A DNA stretch of 58,126 nucleotides from Ignavibacteria bacterium (lineage in GTDB: Bacteria; Bacteroidota; Ignavibacteria; UBA10030; F1-140-MAGs086). A model generated the notes under the pieces. That model worked only from the letters and a program-made list of their open reading frames with translations. It did not search any database and was not told the DNA's origin. A program made the position numbers and the translations under genes. Positions 25,282 through 35,400 of the stretch are shown one piece after another; position 1 is the stretch's first letter; every line of letters begins with the position of its first letter. The stretch spans positions 1 through 58,126 of the forward strand of contig VGWC01000008.1 in the NCBI GenBank assembly GCA_016873775.1, read 5' to 3'.

Positions 25282-26997
25282 ATGTCCTATCTCGTAACAG
25301 CACGAAAATGGCGACCGAACACATTTGAAGATGTGGTCGGTCAAGAGCACGTAACCAAAACGTTACAAAATGCAATCGCGCAAAACCGCATTGCACACGC
25401 GTATATATTCTCCGGTCCGCGCGGATGTGGAAAAACAACTTCGGCGCGACTTCTTGCAAAAGCAATTAATTGCGAAAGCAGAAAAGGATTTAATCCGTGC
25501 AACAAATGCTCGCAATGTTTGGAAATCACGGAAGGTCGCAGCGTTGATGTGTTTGAAATTGACGGAGCATCGAATCGAGGCATTGATGAAATACGCGACT
25601 TGCGGGAAACAGTTCGCTACAATCCCACGCGCGCGAAATATAAAGTGTATATCATTGACGAAGTGCATATGCTCACTCCACAAGCATTCAATGCGCTGTT
25701 GAAAACGCTTGAAGAACCTCCTCCCTATTTACTTTTTATTTTTGCGACAACGGAAATTCAGAAAGTTCCTGCAACAATTCTTTCGCGTTGTCAGCGATTT
25801 GATTTCCGGAGAAACTCGATTGAAGAAATAACTTTGCGATTACAATTTATTGCGAGCGAAGAAAAAATTTCTATTGACGATGAAGCGCTACTGATTATTG
25901 CGAAGAAAAGCGATGGCTCGATGCGTGATTCACAAAGTATTTTTGACCAACTTATTGCTTTGTGTGGAAAAGAAATTGCAGGAGAGCAAGTTCGTCACTC
26001 GTTGAATATTGTTGACCAGGAATTGTATTTCAAAATCACGGATTGTATCATTGCAAAAGATATTTCTTCTGGATTGAAACTTGTGGAAGAAATTGTTGAA
26101 TTCGGTTACGATTTTCGTGAAATGATGCGTGGATTGATTGAGCATTTCCGAAATTTGCTCGTCGTTGCAACGACACATTCGACAAAACTTTTGGAAATGA
26201 CAGAAGAATATAAGAAGCGTTATGAAACACTCGCGGCTGAATTTTCCGAAGGAGATATTCTGCGCTATTTGAAACTTGCAATCGAGTTGGAAAATGATTT
26301 GCGCTTTTCTCCCGTTCCTCGTTTTCGTATTGAGTTGGGATTAGCGCAAATGATAAAAATGGAGAAAGCAATTTCGCTCGAACAGTTACTTTCACAACTT
26401 GAAGAATTGAAAAAATCAAATTCAACTTCTGTTACAAAAGAACCTTCCAACAAATATTCTACGATTTCTTCGTCTTCATTATTTGAAAAACGCGAAACGC
26501 GATACGCTTCTCCTTCACTTGTTATGGAACCACCTATGAAACTCGCAGTTGCGAAAGAACCATCGGTTGGAATTCCGGGAACAAAACCAACATCCGCATT
26601 GCGAACGGAAATTTCACTCGCAGAGTCGAATCTGAGACAAACATTGAAACCGATTTCCCTTTCCGAAATTTCCAGTCAATGGCAGAATATTGTAAGCGAA
26701 GTGCAAAAAGAACGCCGATGGATTGGAACTGTTCTCTCCGAATCGAAAGTAGTACAATGCGATAACGGTTTGGTAACGCTCGGCTGCACAAATAAAGCAT
26801 TTGTTTCTTCGCTGAAGCAAAATCAAGATGTTGTAAGTGCAACGTTGGAAAAAATTTATGGAATGAAATTTCGGTTGGAAACAATAATGATGGAAGGCGA
26901 AAAAGGAGAACTCGAAACAGTTTCATCACCGCAAGAAACCGAACATCCGTTTATTGAAACATTGAAACGGGAACTTGGCGCGGTAGAAGTAATTTAA
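25282..26997 (+). CDS. dnaX: DNA polymerase III subunit gamma/tau
   Basis: 571 residues. It is the clamp-loader ATPase. Walker A GPRGCGKTT is at 45-53, the zinc module is C64, C73, C76, C79, Walker B is VYIIDEVHML and sensor 1 is LLFIFATTE. The RFC-like core (to about 360) is followed by a low-complexity linker and a C-terminal domain that would bind the polymerase and helicase in tau. An internal frameshift signal for gamma was not sought in detail. It starts 13 bases after the restriction-like cassette. Confidence 0.95.
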   Translation: MSYLVTARKWRPNTFEDVVGQEHVTKTLQNAIAQNRIAHAYIFSGPRGCGKTTSARLLAKAINCESRKGFNPCNKCSQCLEITEGRSVDVFEIDGASNRGIDEIRDLRETVRYNPTRAKYKVYIIDEVHMLTPQAFNALLKTLEEPPPYLLFIFATTEIQKVPATILSRCQRFDFRRNSIEEITLRLQFIASEEKISIDDEALLIIAKKSDGSMRDSQSIFDQLIALCGKEIAGEQVRHSLNIVDQELYFKITDCIIAKDISSGLKLVEEIVEFGYDFREMMRGLIEHFRNLLVVATTHSTKLLEMTEEYKKRYETLAAEFSEGDILRYLKLAIELENDLRFSPVPRFRIELGLAQMIKMEKAISLEQLLSQLEELKKSNSTSVTKEPSNKYSTISSSSLFEKRETRYASPSLVMEPPMKLAVAKEPSVGIPGTKPTSALRTEISLAESNLRQTLKPISLSEISSQWQNIVSEVQKERRWIGTVLSESKVVQCDNGLVTLGCTNKAFVSSLKQNQDVVSATLEKIYGMKFRLETIMMEGEKGELETVSSPQETEHPFIETLKRELGAVEVI

Positions 26998-27036
26998 TAT
27001 CCGCGAAGTTCACGAACAAACACGAAGACTTTTTTT

Positions 27037-28065
27037 ATGAAATCTATTTACACATCAATACTGTTGCTATTCTCAGCAATGCCTGTATTTTCTCAAACAA
27101 CAATCGGAAAATATGGCGGAGAATTTCTTTCTCTTGGCGTTGGAAGTCGTTCGTTTGCAATGGGCGGCGCATCGGTTGCGTTAGTGAACGATGTTACAGC
27201 GGGTTATTGGAATCCTTCCGCGCTTACTTCATTACGCAACACACAACTCGCTTTGATGCACGAAGAACGTTTCGGAAATATCCTAAACTACGATTATGTA
27301 AGCGTAGGATTACCGTTCGAAAATAATTCCGCATTGGGAATCAGCGCAATTCGTCTCGCTGCAGATAATAATTTCGATACACGAGGCGCATTGATTGATG
27401 TGAACACGGGGCAAACAATTACTAACATTAACAATCCGAACGCGCGCATTGACGTATCAAAAGTAAAAACATTTTCTGTAGCCGATGTTGCAATTTTTTT
27501 CAGTTACGCGAAACAGCAGTTCGATAATCTTTCGCTTGGCGCAAATGTGAAATTGATTCGCAGAGATAATGCTGAGTTTAATGCATTCGGGATTGGTTTT
27601 GATGTTTCAGCACAATATTCGGTGAATGAAAATTTTCTTCTCGGCGCAAATTTTCAGGATGTAACGACAACGTTTCTCTCGTGGAACACCGGGAGAAACG
27701 AACTCATCTCTCCTACTTTAAAAATCGGCGGCGCGTATTTGTTCGATGTAATCGGAGGACAATTTGCTCCCGCGGTTGATTTCGATGTTCGATTTGAAAA
27801 CAGACAATACGCTTCCAATTTTCATCTTGGCGGAATGAGTTTTGATGTGCATACCGGAGTGGAATATCTGTACAAAAAACTGCTTGCCTTTCGAGCGGGA
27901 TATTCGGAAATCGGGCAACTAACGTACGGCGGCGGAATTCATCTCGGAAAAATGTTGATTGATTATTCCTTTATGCAATTCAGCGCTACGAATCAATTCA
28001 ATACTCACAGAATTTCACTTCTCTTTTCCTTTGAATCGCAATCGAATATTTTGAAAACTCAGTGA
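27037..28065 (+). CDS. PorV/PorQ-family outer-membrane beta-barrel protein
   Basis: 342 residues with a signal peptide ending near FSQ, then GGEFLSLGVGSRSFAMGGASVAL...TAGYWNPSAL, the N-terminal signature of the PorV/PorQ family. Alternating hydrophobic strands follow to the C-terminus. In T9SS organisms PorV shuttles cargo for the sortase and PorQ is a related barrel; in this phylum several paralogues exist, so the exact role is not decided. Its presence fits the T9SS-tailed proteins elsewhere in the window. It ends a plus-strand run and converges with dus. Confidence 0.85.
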   Translation: MKSIYTSILLLFSAMPVFSQTTIGKYGGEFLSLGVGSRSFAMGGASVALVNDVTAGYWNPSALTSLRNTQLALMHEERFGNILNYDYVSVGLPFENNSALGISAIRLAADNNFDTRGALIDVNTGQTITNINNPNARIDVSKVKTFSVADVAIFFSYAKQQFDNLSLGANVKLIRRDNAEFNAFGIGFDVSAQYSVNENFLLGANFQDVTTTFLSWNTGRNELISPTLKIGGAYLFDVIGGQFAPAVDFDVRFENRQYASNFHLGGMSFDVHTGVEYLYKKLLAFRAGYSEIGQLTYGGGIHLGKMLIDYSFMQFSATNQFNTHRISLLFSFESQSNILKTQ

Positions 28066-28164
28066 ACACAAATTGGCTGTTTATTCTCTGTTATCAATCC
28101 ACATTGCAAAACTACAAATCAGAATTAAGCCCTAATGATGAATTGGGATGACATCAGTAGAAAT

Positions 28165-29133
28165 TTATTCTTGACTTTTCCCCCTCCATTTCTCCACCGT
28201 TTCTATTACCTCTTTGAATTCCAAACACTTCATCAATTCCATACGCAATGCAGATGCTCCGGGAAAACTGTGTAAATAACCGCTGTAGTATTTACGAAAC
28301 TCTATGACTGCTTTTCGTTCTCCTTTGTACTCAACGGATGAACGTAAATGTTCAAACATAACTTCAATTTTTTCTTCCACCATACTGTGCATTGGTTCTT
28401 TTCCTGTGTTCAAAAAATATTTTATCTCGCGAAATATCCACGGATTTCCTATTGCCGCACGCGCAAGCATTACTCCATCGCATCCCGTCACATCGAAAAC
28501 AAATTTTGCTTTTTGCGGCGAAGTAATATCGCCGTTCACAATTATCGGAATTTTCACTGCTTCTTTTACTTTTGGAATCAGTGAATAATCCGCTTCTCCC
28601 CTATGTCCCTGCGAACGTGTGCGACAATGAATAGTTAAAGCAGAAGCGCCGCAATCTTCAACCATTTTCGCTACTTCAACAATTTGAATTGTCTGTGCAT
28701 CCCATCCTAATCGCGTTTTTACCGTAACCGGAAGTGCAACGGATTTGACAACCGTGGAAACAATTTCACGCATCTTCGGCAAATCGCGCAAGAGTCCGGA
28801 ACCTGCTCCCTGTCCCGCAACATTCTTTACCCAGCAACCACAGTTAACATCGAGTAAATCCGGTTGCAGTTCTTCCACCATTTTTGCCGCCGATTCCATC
28901 GAAGAATTATTTGCTCCGTAAATTTGTATTCCAAACGGACGTTCTTCTTCACTGAAATACATCTTCCGTTTTGTCTTTTCAGAATTTCGAACAAGTCCTT
29001 CTGCGTTGACAAATTCTGTGTACACAATATCGGCGCCAAATCGTTTGCAAATGTTCCGAAACGGATAATCCGTAACATCTTCCATCGGCGCAAGCAACAC
29101 TGCATTATCAATTGCAATCGTTCCGATGTTCAT
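28165..29133 (-). CDS. dusB: tRNA-dihydrouridine synthase
   Basis: 322 residues, FMN-dependent reduction of uridine in tRNA D-loops. LLAPMEDVTDYPFRNICK at the N-terminus, VNCGCWVKNVAGQGAGSGLLRD with the catalytic cysteine C100 (in place of the usual MGCP the text is CGCW), VKTRLGW, TIHCRTRSQ and VNGDI...GCDGVMLARAAIGNPWIF are present. The DusB branch is inferred from length and position. The start codon overlaps the stop of the BatA/VWA gene (TAATG). Confidence 0.92.
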   Translation of the reverse strand: MNIGTIAIDNAVLLAPMEDVTDYPFRNICKRFGADIVYTEFVNAEGLVRNSEKTKRKMYFSEEERPFGIQIYGANNSSMESAAKMVEELQPDLLDVNCGCWVKNVAGQGAGSGLLRDLPKMREIVSTVVKSVALPVTVKTRLGWDAQTIQIVEVAKMVEDCGASALTIHCRTRSQGHRGEADYSLIPKVKEAVKIPIIVNGDITSPQKAKFVFDVTGCDGVMLARAAIGNPWIFREIKYFLNTGKEPMHSMVEEKIEVMFEHLRSSVEYKGERKAVIEFRKYYSGYLHSFPGASALRMELMKCLEFKEVIETVEKWRGKSQE

Positions 29134-31283
29134 TATGCATTATTCATTTCATTTTTTCTTGTTCTTCCCACAACCATTTCCAACAATGCAAACACAAGAG
29201 CGCATACAACAAAAAATTTCCACAACTCCACACCGTACCGCGATTGCATAATAGACGATTCAATTCGCTCAACATCATTCAGTTGAAATACATCATCGGA
29301 GCGAATACCGATTGAAGCATACAATCGTTCCATTTCGCCATCAGCAATTACCCGTATATCTGATTCACGCGCATCAATATTTACCGATAGTATTCCAATA
29401 GTTTTTTCATTTGCAACAAGAGTATAATTCCCCGCTTGTTCTTTTTGCGAAGCAGTAAAAACAGTTCCAGCAGTTCTTTCTGCTTGCGCGCTCTTGAGTT
29501 TTTCATCTTGATAAACTTCATTGCGAAGCACAAGTTGTTTTGTTCCTTTCAATGCGCTGTACGGAACGTTGATTGTCGGTTGTTCTCCAACAAGAAACGC
29601 ATACGAACGCCCAGTTCCGCGAGCGCAATACAGTACGGAACGATACATCAACGGAACAAAAATTCCTCTGCGTGGAAAATCGCTCCATGCAAACGTTGGT
29701 GCAATTGCATACACAAGTAATTTTCCTTCACCAATAGTGTACTCACTCAACAACGAAAAACTTGAATGCGCCGCCATTACCGATGTTCCTTCTTTTCCCG
29801 CAATGCGCTGCACCATTGTATAAATTATCGGCAATTCAATTTTTCTGTTCGGTTGTGTTTTCATTTCACTTTCATTTTCAAATACTCCGGAAAACAACGG
29901 ATGCCCGTAATCAATATTTTCAACGAAAGAAATGCGTTGCCCGTTTTCCGAAGGACGAAGTATTCCCTGAATCTGCGGCACGTTCATTGGTTTGAAGAAA
30001 TTGATATTGAATGACGTTATATCCATTTTTTCTCCCGGGAAAAATATTACACCGCCGCCGCGTTGCAAAAATTGCATTAACTGTTCTCCTTCCGATTTTG
30101 AAAGTGAAGCGACGTTCGATACAACGATAACATTATGCATATTCATTTGTATTCTTGAAAGTTCAGAATGAATCATCGTTTGCGTATGAAAAAAAGAATG
30201 CAACGAATCATCGCTTGCATTCATCGCAAGTAAAGGAAAATGAATATCGCGTTCGCTTTCGGACACAAACGCAATGGAAATACTTTCAGGAACGTAAAAT
30301 GAAAAATATCGTTTGTTATCATCGTCCAACGCATCCGATTCGATTTCTGCGTAGCCCTTTATCCATCCGTACGAATTCGGCAACACGGAAAATATTTCGG
30401 TTTTCCTGCTCCAAGCATCAATACTGATATTTTTTTGTGCAACGCGTTTTCCTTCAAGAAAAATACTGAGCGCATAATCATTCATTTTATGTTCACCGTA
30501 ATTTCTTGTCGTTATGGAAATATTTACCGGATTATTGTGTTCGATAATTGATGTCTGCACCGCTACGGTATCAAGCGCAATGTTCTGTTGCTGCGCTGAA
30601 AATTTTGCGACAAACACACGCGTGTTTTCCAATGTAAAAACATCTGTTGTATCGTTTTTATTTCTCCAACTTGAGTATTGAAAATCGCTAAACACGTACA
30701 TTTCTTTGTTCGAGTTCTGCGATTCCTGCAGTAAGCGCTTTGCAAGAATCAACGCATCGTGAAACGCAAAAGATGATTGACTTTCTTGCGTTTCGCGTAT
30801 CATTGTTTTAATTGCGACAACATCATGCATTGGCGTTTCGGTAACGGGCAAAGGAAGTTGAGACGTACGAATCAGAAACAATTCATCGCCTTCGTTCATC
30901 ATATCTGCAACACGAAGAGCAAGTTCTTTTCCTTGTTTCAACAATGCGCCGTGTTCGTTCCGGAGTCGCATACTCATACTGTTATCGAGAATCATCACGA
31001 TTGTTGTACGAGCGCGAGTTCCCACCGTTCCGGCTATTGTTCCTTTCATTGCAGGACGAGAAAACGCCAACACAATTGCAACGATAAGCAACGTTCGCAC
31101 GATAAGCAGCAGAAATTGGCGAAGTTTGATACGCCGAATTTTCGTAGTTTGCAATTCTTTGAGAAATGCAAGTGTGGAAAATTCTATGGTTTTCAGTTTG
31201 CGAAGATTCAAGAGATGAAGAATTACGGGAATTGCCGCCGCCGCAAGTCCGAACAACATCAGTGGATTAAGAAATTGCATCAA
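29133..31283 (-). CDS. BatA/VWA-domain membrane protein
   Basis: 716 residues. The N-terminus has two membrane segments and the BatA pattern (FLNPLMLFGLAAAAIPVILHLLNLRKLK...FSTLAFL). A von Willebrand A domain with the MIDAS motif DNSMS follows (about 94-230). A later region contains VIVVSNVASL...LMQFLQRGGGVIFFPG, which resembles a class-I glutamine amidotransferase-like fold used in ThuA/BatA proteins. A C-terminal membrane helix (about 690-708) ends the protein. The family is widespread in FCB and planctomycete bacteria next to MoxR and related genes, but its role is unknown and none of those partners is in this window. Confidence 0.85.
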   Translation of the reverse strand: MMQFLNPLMLFGLAAAAIPVILHLLNLRKLKTIEFSTLAFLKELQTTKIRRIKLRQFLLLIVRTLLIVAIVLAFSRPAMKGTIAGTVGTRARTTIVMILDNSMSMRLRNEHGALLKQGKELALRVADMMNEGDELFLIRTSQLPLPVTETPMHDVVAIKTMIRETQESQSSFAFHDALILAKRLLQESQNSNKEMYVFSDFQYSSWRNKNDTTDVFTLENTRVFVAKFSAQQQNIALDTVAVQTSIIEHNNPVNISITTRNYGEHKMNDYALSIFLEGKRVAQKNISIDAWSRKTEIFSVLPNSYGWIKGYAEIESDALDDDNKRYFSFYVPESISIAFVSESERDIHFPLLAMNASDDSLHSFFHTQTMIHSELSRIQMNMHNVIVVSNVASLSKSEGEQLMQFLQRGGGVIFFPGEKMDITSFNINFFKPMNVPQIQGILRPSENGQRISFVENIDYGHPLFSGVFENESEMKTQPNRKIELPIIYTMVQRIAGKEGTSVMAAHSSFSLLSEYTIGEGKLLVYAIAPTFAWSDFPRRGIFVPLMYRSVLYCARGTGRSYAFLVGEQPTINVPYSALKGTKQLVLRNEVYQDEKLKSAQAERTAGTVFTASQKEQAGNYTLVANEKTIGILSVNIDARESDIRVIADGEMERLYASIGIRSDDVFQLNDVERIESSIMQSRYGVELWKFFVVCALVFALLEMVVGRTRKNEMNNA

Positions 31284-31634
31284 ATTGTATAAAGAATATA
31301 TTTATGTGGTAAAAATACGAAAGCATTAAAGAACAAAAAACCCACGAGTTTTACTACTCGGGAGATTGGTAAGTACGAATACCTGCACAATCCTTTCGAC
31401 GATGCAATCCAAAGCACTCCCGAAGAATCAACAGAATATGAAAAAGTATTTCAAAAATTTCAAGAGAAATTTATCTTGAACTTATCAAGTACCTAAAAAA
31501 TACAAAAGCGAAAGATAACCGTTCACATACATGTATGAATCCAATACAATATTTGGATTTGAATTTGTAGCATTGAAACGTTTTTCATTGTTGCATAAGA
31601 AATGGAACGACGATTTTGCATTCGCAATATCGCT

Positions 31635-31871
31635 TCAGAACGAAAGATTGTAAAATGTTTTTCCTTTTGCTTGGAGAGTTTTCATATTTGCGCCGACAAG
31701 TACGAATGTAGAATTTTCCTCATAAAATTTCCCAGTGATAAACAAATTCCAAAATACCACAAACGTCGGCGTTGCTTCCGAATCCACTTTTACTGTTCCT
31801 GTAATTACCATATCGCGTTGAATGATGAGCGAATCGCTGTTGGAAACTATCAATGTTCCAATCACATTCAA
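31635..31871 (-). pseudogene. Fragment of a secreted repeat protein (filament-like strand motif)
   Basis: A 78-codon open stretch without a plausible start context. Its pattern, SSTFVLVGANMKTLQ-like with GKTFYNLSF at the end (read as xxTF...Q...TFYNL), resembles the xxNSTFTFxGxxxQTIxGxxTFYNLxI units of large exported FCB proteins. It lies in a gene-poor stretch beside another clear pseudogene. Confidence 0.4.
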
Positions 31872-31967
31872 CGAAGAAAATGTACCTCCATCGTTTCATT
31901 GAAGTTGGGTAATACCATCAATGATTGAGGAGAAACGGATAATACAGAATGGCTCGTACGGATGGAA

Positions 31968-32237
31968 TCAATTACAAGAGTTTGCGACGAATTGTTCGTA
32001 GCCGAATATGAAAAAAGCAATGTTGCTCCCAAATGCAAAAACAACTTCGCTTCCTTCGGTTTTTGATGAGATAAACAAACGAATAATCAGCACCGAAAGA
32101 ATATGTTCCACTGCAATAATATGCCAGTCATCGCTTGTTTGCTGAACGGAATAACTCCAATCTTCATCACTTCCACTATACGTTTTCAGAAACCTCATTG
32201 GTTGCGTAATTCCTTTTGTTATCAAAACGAAAAGCAA
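31968..32237 (-). pseudogene. Remnant of a propeller-type secreted protein with at least two frameshifts
   Basis: One frame reads TYSGSDEDWSYSVQQTSDDW, the hallmark of SVQQTSDGGYIIAG repeat proteins of this phylum. At the residue where the family continues GGTYSF, the text moves to another frame: GTYSFGADYSFVYLIK around 32050-32100. After that it returns to the first frame. Two frameshifts in less than 100 residues with homology on both sides mark it as a dead gene. The full gene would have been one of a family of tandem-repeat surface proteins. Confidence 0.7.
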
Positions 32238-32404
32238 AATGTCATACCAACTTATACGTTGTTTCGTACGAGTGTCTTACAGTTCATTATGAAAAATTTT
32301 GTTTGGATTATTACGGGTTATGACCAATAAGTAACTATTTTAGTAAAAGTAAAAAAACGGAAAATTCATAATGTGTAGTTTCGAGGAATTTTTCTTGTGT
32401 GTAA

Positions 32405-32442
32405 AAAAAACCCCACGCGCAATAAATGCACGTGGGGTTTTG
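32405..32442 (-). terminator. Intrinsic terminator of the 2009-residue protein gene
   Basis: CCCCACG (32411-32417) and CGTGGGG (32431-32437), extended by AAAA and TTTT, form a stem of about 11 bp. Read on the minus strand, a run of eight T (32403-32410 complement) follows. It terminates the gene ending at 32465. Confidence 0.85.
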
Positions 32443-32464
32443 TAGAATGTATTATTTTTCTGAT

Positions 32465-35400
32465 TTATTTCATCAGCATTAATTTCTTTACATTGGTAAA
32501 TTCACCATTGTTAATATCAATGCGATAGAAGTACACACCGCTTGCAAAACTCGAAGCATCGAAATCAACATCTTGCAATCCTTCCTCCATTATCTCGTTA
32601 TGAATGAGCGTGGAAACTTCGCGTCCCAAAATATCGTACACATTGAGCGAAACAATAGAAGTTCGCTCCAAATAGAACTCAATCGTTGTTACCGGATTGA
32701 ACGGATTCGGATAGTTTTGTTGCAGAGAGAAAACTTCCGGAATATTCCTTGTGCGAACAATCGTCGTCGAAGTACGTTCTTCTGAACGATCACGTGTTAA
32801 ATATGGAATGTCCACAAGTTTTACTTCGCCGCGAAGAGTCAATGCAGGTTTGAATGTCGTGTACACAATATCAATGGAATCAATCGGCGTCGCAAAAGCG
32901 GAATTAAGTTTTTTCAGCATTACTGTTATCGAATCATACAAAAGATGGTGCGTGGTGTTGGAATCTTTGAATACGTTCCAGTACGTCATAATACTATCAA
33001 CACGCAATGCAATGCTTGAAAGTTTCATCTGATTAAACGGACTTCCAATCTGTAAATACAATAAGTCTCCGAACTTCGCCGGTGGAATTGCTGGGTCGCT
33101 TTGAAACACCACTTGTTCAGAAGCCGCAATATTCAATTTGAAAACTCCTAATTGTTGCGCAAGAGGATTGATATATTTTTTCCTATCGGCTTTAAATTCT
33201 TTCGCGAGTTTTTTATCCACTTTTCCAGGAAGACGAATCGAATCAAAGCCGTACGATTTTCCTAAATCTATCACCGTATAAAATTTGGATATATCGCCAC
33301 CTGTTTTCCAACGAATCCACGAAAGTGTTTTTGCTTCAACGCTCCCTTTTGTTTGCGAAATTCCAACAACGATTCCAGAGTTCCGTTTAGCGACAGTATC
33401 GCGTACATTTGCAACGGTGGGAAGCGGATATGGTTTTCCGGTTTTAATCGCAAGTTTCGTTGCTTTTGCCGATAGCTCTGTTGTTGCAGCAATCGAACGA
33501 AGTTTTACGGTATCGGGAACGTATCTATCAACAAAATCCACAGTTAAAACTTTACCATCTTGAATAAATGTTGTATGATACAATTCTGTAGAATCCACTA
33601 CATGCGTTCCGTCAATAACTTTTCCAAGTTGTGTCCAATACAATGAATCTTTTTGTGTAACGGTATATGTTCCCGGGTTTAAATCGGTAAGTGTAAGTAT
33701 CGTATCGGTAACAGAAGCAATAACTTCTCCGTTTAATAAAACAGAAAATGGCCACATAACATTGATGCGGTCTTCCGTTGTAATAAAATCGAAATCACTG
33801 TCAAAATATTTTCGAATGACAATCGTGTTTCGATGATAATTCCCGAAATTCTTACCCGTGAGATGTTGTCCGAAACTTAAATCAATAGCATACGAACTGC
33901 TTGCAGGAAACGTTTGCACCCATCCCGATTGAATTTCTTCCGATACGGTGTATGTTCCCGCATCTAAATCGGCAAAGAGATAGTTGCCAGAATTATCTGT
34001 AAGCATGGAATCAATGACAACGTCGTTTTGTGAAAGATAAATTTTCCAGTTTGCAACTCCGGTCTCATTGTCATCTTTAATGCTATCGGTATCCAGATCG
34101 TTGAATTTTGTACCGGCAATAGAACCTAATTCTACCACGCCAAAATTGTTTGCATTTATTTCAGAACCGCTCTGAATGGAAACATTGTACGTTTGTTGTA
34201 CCACAGGAAATGTTTGTTCCCATCCATTTTTTACACGTATTGTTATCGTATATGACCCGACAAAAATTCCATCTATAGAAAAATTTCCTCCTTCAGAAGT
34301 TGTTGAAGAATCAATCGGATTTCCTTCTTGTTCAAGAACAACGGTCCAGTTTTCTATACCAACATCATCAAAATCTTTTGTTCCATCACCATCAATATCT
34401 TCCCAAACAGTACCGGAAACAATGCCAAGTTCAAAATTTCCGAAATTTTTTTCTGTGGAAAATGTTCCACTGAAAATATCTACCGTGTAAAAAATCGGTT
34501 CGGAAGGTAATGTTTGCGTCCATCCATTTTGAACAACTTCTGCAACAGTATATTCTCCTGCAAAAAGGTTCGTAAAACTATAAATTCCACTTTCATCCGT
34601 TGACTTTTGATCAGATGATGCACCAGATAAATTCACGTTCCAGTTTTGCAATCCGTTTTCTCCTTCATCTTTCATTCCGTTTCCGTTCACGTCAACAAAT
34701 ACCGTTCCGCTGATTGACCCATATTCAAAGTTGCCGAAATCTTTTTGTGTATGCGTATTTCCGCTCGTCATTGTAATCGCAAAGGTAGATGTAGACACGG
34801 GAAATGTTCGCGTCCATCCGTTTTGCAATACTTCGCTCACCGAATAATTGCCTGCAAGAAGATTGGAAAATGAATATTCTCCATTTTCATCAGTAACAGT
34901 CGAGTCGGTTTTCGTACCTGCAAGTTTTATTTTCCATCCGGAAAGAATACTTTCGCCTTCCTCATACATTCCGTCGCCGTTCATATCGAGAAATACTTTT
35001 CCACTGATGGAACCCTTGAAGAAATTACCGAAGTCTTTTCCAGATACACTATTGCCACTCGTAAGTGTAACTGAATAGGTTGAAGGAGAAACAGGTTTTG
35101 TTTGATACCATCCGTTTTGAACATCTTCACTAACAGTATAATTGCCTCCAAGTAAATTGGAAAATAGATAATTTCCGTTTTCATCCGAAAGAACAGAATC
35201 CACTTTTGCCCCGGAAATTCGCACCTTCCATCCAGAAAGTGTTGCTTCTCCGACATCTTTTATACCGTCTCCATCGTCATCAAGAAATACTGTTCCGCTG
35301 ATAGAAGTAAGTTGATAATTTCCAAAAAATTTCCCCGTAACGATTGTTCCGCTGAAAATATTCGAAGATGTTGGATTTGGAGAAGTTTGCTGCCATCCAG

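Larger units (their letters stand above)
31284..32405. other. Gene-poor stretch of pseudogene debris
   Basis: No intact gene. On the plus strand a 43-codon open piece at 31365-31496 (begins IGKYEYLHNPFDDA, ends FILNLSST) has protein-like composition but no start and no recognised family. On the minus strand two decayed fragments of secreted repeat proteins are visible (31635-31871 and 31968-32237, listed separately). The rest is short AT-rich sequence with no clear signal. Confidence 0.6.

Noticed and set aside
27001-27030. GCGAAGTTCACGAACAAACACG as a further palindromic element before the PorV/PorQ-like gene
   Set aside because: Only one arm is visible in the 39-base gap; it resembles a half element but cannot be supported.
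30777-31292. 171-codon open frame on the plus strand
   Set aside because: Antisense to the N-terminal half of the BatA/VWA gene; Cys/His content is an artefact of the antisense reading.
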